From Nitrospina sp. (GTDB lineage Bacteria > Nitrospinota > Nitrospinia > Nitrospinales > VA-1), in contig NZYH01000072.1 of the NCBI GenBank assembly GCA_002697825.1, positions 1 through 17,382 on the forward strand: a stretch of DNA of 17,382 nt. The letters run 5' to 3'. A program made the translations under genes and the position numbers. The notes beneath the pieces were generated by a model that had not been told where the DNA came from, searched no databases, and saw only the letters and a list, made by a program, of their open reading frames with translations. The first letter of the stretch is position 1. The number at the start of each line of letters is the position of its first letter. Below are positions 15,986-17,382 of this stretch, piece after piece.

Positions 15986-16233
15986 TCACTATAAAGTTTT
16001 TTGCCAGTCTAAAGACAATTGCGAAAATGGAGGAAAAATTTATTGAAGTTTCAAACTCCATCTCCATGGACCAACTCAGTGAAATTATTTCAAAAACATC
16101 CCCTAAAATGGGAGAGTTTATCCGAGAAAAAAAAGTAATGATCTCGGTCAACCAGGAAATGGCTGATTCTGATACTATCATCCACGATGGTGATGAAGTG
16201 GCGTTTCTTCCTCCTTTTTCAGGTGGTTCTTAA
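15982..16233 (+). CDS. moaD: Molybdopterin synthase sulfur carrier subunit, with an extra C-terminal Ser
   Basis: Small ubiquitin-fold protein of 83 residues that carries the sulfur, as a C-terminal thiocarboxylate, used by MoaE to build the dithiolene of molybdopterin. The family ending [14 protein letters not shown] is present, but the gene continues one codon: the last residues are Gly81-Gly82-Ser83 before the TAA. MoaD normally ends exactly at Gly-Gly, because the terminal carboxylate is adenylated by MoeB. The ATGA overlap with moaC and the 18-nt gap to moaE place it in the usual operon. Either the serine is trimmed after synthesis or this protein departs from the rule. A sequencing or assembly slip cannot be excluded, though the codons GGT GGT TCT TAA are unambiguous as given. 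Confidence 0.93.
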   Translation: MITIKFFASLKTIAKMEEKFIEVSNSISMDQLSEIISKTSPKMGEFIREKKVMISVNQEMADSDTIIHDGDEVAFLPPFSGGS

Positions 16234-16251
16234 AACAAAAAAGGTAATATT

Positions 16252-16689
16252 ATGAGCACGACTACAGATTCTAAAATACGTATCCAATTAGAAGATTTTT
16301 CAGTGACCGATGAAATAGAGGCCATGAAAAAAGTGTCGCGTAATATTGGCGGCATCACCACTTTTCTTGGTACGGGAAGAGAATTATCAAAAGGTGAGAA
16401 TATCACCCAACTGAACTTTGAACACTATCCTAAAATGGCTGAGAAAAAGTTGGAGGAAATTCGGGAAAAAGCCATTAAGGATTATGGCATTATTGACATG
16501 AGTATAATTCATAGGATAGGACCTATTGAAATTGGGGAAAATATTGTGTTGATTGTTGCCGTAGGAGAACATAGAAAAGAAACATTTGTAGCATGCGAAT
16601 GGGCTATAGCTGAACTAAAACGTACCACCCCCATATGGAAACGGGAAACCACATCCACGGGAGAAGTTTGGGTTCAAGACACCCCCTGA
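16252..16689 (+). CDS. moaE: Molybdopterin synthase catalytic subunit
   Basis: Large subunit of molybdopterin synthase, 145 residues. It takes sulfur from the MoaD tail to convert cyclic pyranopterin monophosphate to molybdopterin in the cytosol. Recognisable segments are GITTFLGTGRE (34-44, usual form GTVRD), IIHRIGPIEIGE (85-96), VAVGEHRKETF (102-112) and LKRTTPIWKRE (122-132). Lys123 and Lys130 have the seven-residue spacing of the two catalytic lysines of E. coli MoaE (Lys119, Lys126). The ATG has a good ribosome site (AAGGT, 7 nt upstream). It is the last gene of the moa cluster; no clear terminator follows before the next gene. Confidence 0.95.
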   Translation: MSTTTDSKIRIQLEDFSVTDEIEAMKKVSRNIGGITTFLGTGRELSKGENITQLNFEHYPKMAEKKLEEIREKAIKDYGIIDMSIIHRIGPIEIGENIVLIVAVGEHRKETFVACEWAIAELKRTTPIWKRETTSTGEVWVQDTP

Positions 16690-16772
16690 CACAATCTTCC
16701 TAACAATTCTATAGGATCGGTTTGATTTTTCTTTTAGTAGCCACATAGAACTACCAAGTTAAATACCCAATT

Positions 16773-17382
16773 ATGGCTCCGACCAATAATTCTCTGGTTC
16801 TAACCGCCCACAGTCGGCTGGCTAGCTGGCTCTTACTAGATCATAATAGACAACAAAAACAAAAAAAAGTCTGGGAAACACCCAATATTCTCTCCCTTTC
16901 AGGTTGGCTAAAAAAAGTCTGGCTAGAGACTTGGCCCGAAAAATTCCTGCTCAGTAAAATTCAATCTGAAAACTTATGGAAAAAAATTATTAAGGATGAT
17001 CTTTATTTAAAAGAGTTAACTATACTCCATAAGGAAGCCGCCGCAGACCAAGCAGTTAAAGCCTATGCTCTACTAAAACAATATAAAATACCCCTTGAAA
17101 AAAATAACTTCCACGAAACAGTAGAAACTCTTTCATTTTCTAAATGGGTTGAAAATTTCGAAAAACAATTACTGCAGTGGAACGCCATCGATGAATCCAA
17201 GCTAATGGACGAGGTAAGCAAATCTATTGATGCAAACAAAATAAATTTACCTTCAACCATTACTTTTAAGGGGTTTAAAAATAAAACACCTCAGTTCCAG
17301 CACCTATTGGATTCTCTAGAGAGAAAAAATGTGAAAACGTATCTCGATTTGCCAGATACGATAAATACTAAAATTAAAACTA
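16773..17382 (+). CDS. Partial gene: N-terminus of a helicase/PD-(D/E)XK nuclease-like DNA repair protein
   Basis: An open frame of 203 codons runs from an ATG at 16773 through the right edge with no stop. The start NSLVLTAHSRLASWLL, followed by a basic stretch and WETPNILSLSGWLKKVW, resembles the N-terminus of the family annotated as probable DNA repair protein (TIGR03623-like, AddB/RecB-type nucleases). In these a degenerate helicase-like start is followed by a C-terminal nuclease domain. The helicase P-loop position is degenerate here and the nuclease part lies outside the window, so function is unproven. An in-frame stop at 16746 limits the start, and no strong ribosome site precedes the ATG. 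The gene begins 83 nt after moaE and could be read through from that operon. Confidence 0.65.
   Translation, partial: MAPTNNSLVLTAHSRLASWLLLDHNRQQKQKKVWETPNILSLSGWLKKVWLETWPEKFLLSKIQSENLWKKIIKDDLYLKELTILHKEAAADQAVKAYALLKQYKIPLEKNNFHETVETLSFSKWVENFEKQLLQWNAIDESKLMDEVSKSIDANKINLPSTITFKGFKNKTPQFQHLLDSLERKNVKTYLDLPDTINTKIKT

Noticed and set aside
15855..16181. Minus-strand open frame of 108 codons across the moaC-moaD junction
   Set aside because: It is antisense to two well-identified, overlapping genes and shows no domain or ribosome site.
1..17382. CRISPR array, insertion sequence, attachment site or phage-like module
   Set aside because: No regularly spaced repeats, transposase, integrase or phage-like proteins were seen on either strand; the genes are ordinary chromosomal types.

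Overview
The window is AT-rich bacterial chromosome with short intergenic gaps. It carries thirteen complete protein genes, one gene cut off by the right edge, and nothing that looks like an integrated mobile element. The mix suggests a marine, respiratory, non-phototrophic bacterium. The signs are a Tat-exported sulfite dehydrogenase with its cytochrome c, molybdopterin synthesis genes, an MsbA-type exporter, and a universal-stress protein fused to domains otherwise known from protochlorophyllide reductase. A low-GC member of the Nitrospinota or a relative is my best guess. It rests on gene content only and there is no rRNA in the window to test it.

Layout, left to right. At 6-1313 (+) is S-adenosylhomocysteine hydrolase (ahcY), closed by a hairpin at 1320-1358 that can also serve the convergent operon. 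From 5055 down to 1378 (-) runs a tight three-gene operon: an MsbA-like ABC exporter, an OleA-type thiolase-fold condensing enzyme and an OleB-type alpha/beta hydrolase. The first two genes are 1 nt apart and the last two overlap by 7 nt. OleC and OleD, the usual partners, are not in the window. At 5167-7146 (-) is a large protein with two universal stress (USP) domains, a zinc ribbon and three copies of the protochlorophyllide-reductase C-terminal domain. It has its own promoter and a strong terminator.

A 547-bp gap at 7147-7693 holds divergent sigma70-type promoters, a long AT palindrome and an inverted repeat. At 7694-9094 (+) is an unusually long class II aldolase. From 10854 to 9149 (-) is a two-gene sulfite dehydrogenase operon (sorA-like molybdoenzyme, then a small cytochrome c). 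Upstream of it lies a probable promoter with paired repeats and a leader hairpin. At 11124-13937 (-) is a pitrilysin-type M16 zinc protease with a signal peptide. At 14147-15040 (-) is an EamA-type membrane transporter, and at 15064-15408 (+) a small VOC-fold protein whose start nearly touches the transporter's start. At 15476-16689 (+) is moaC-moaD-moaE. From 16773 to the edge is the start of a helicase/nuclease-like DNA repair protein.

How they connect: moaC, moaD and moaE make molybdopterin, which the sorA-type enzyme needs. The sorA product would pass sulfite electrons to the adjacent cytochrome c. The exporter-oleA-oleB operon looks like a unit that joins acyl chains and exports a lipid-like product. 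The most unusual items are the USP/PCP-reductase fusion, the ole genes tied to a flippase without oleC/oleD, and a MoaD whose C-terminus is Gly-Gly-Ser instead of Gly-Gly.
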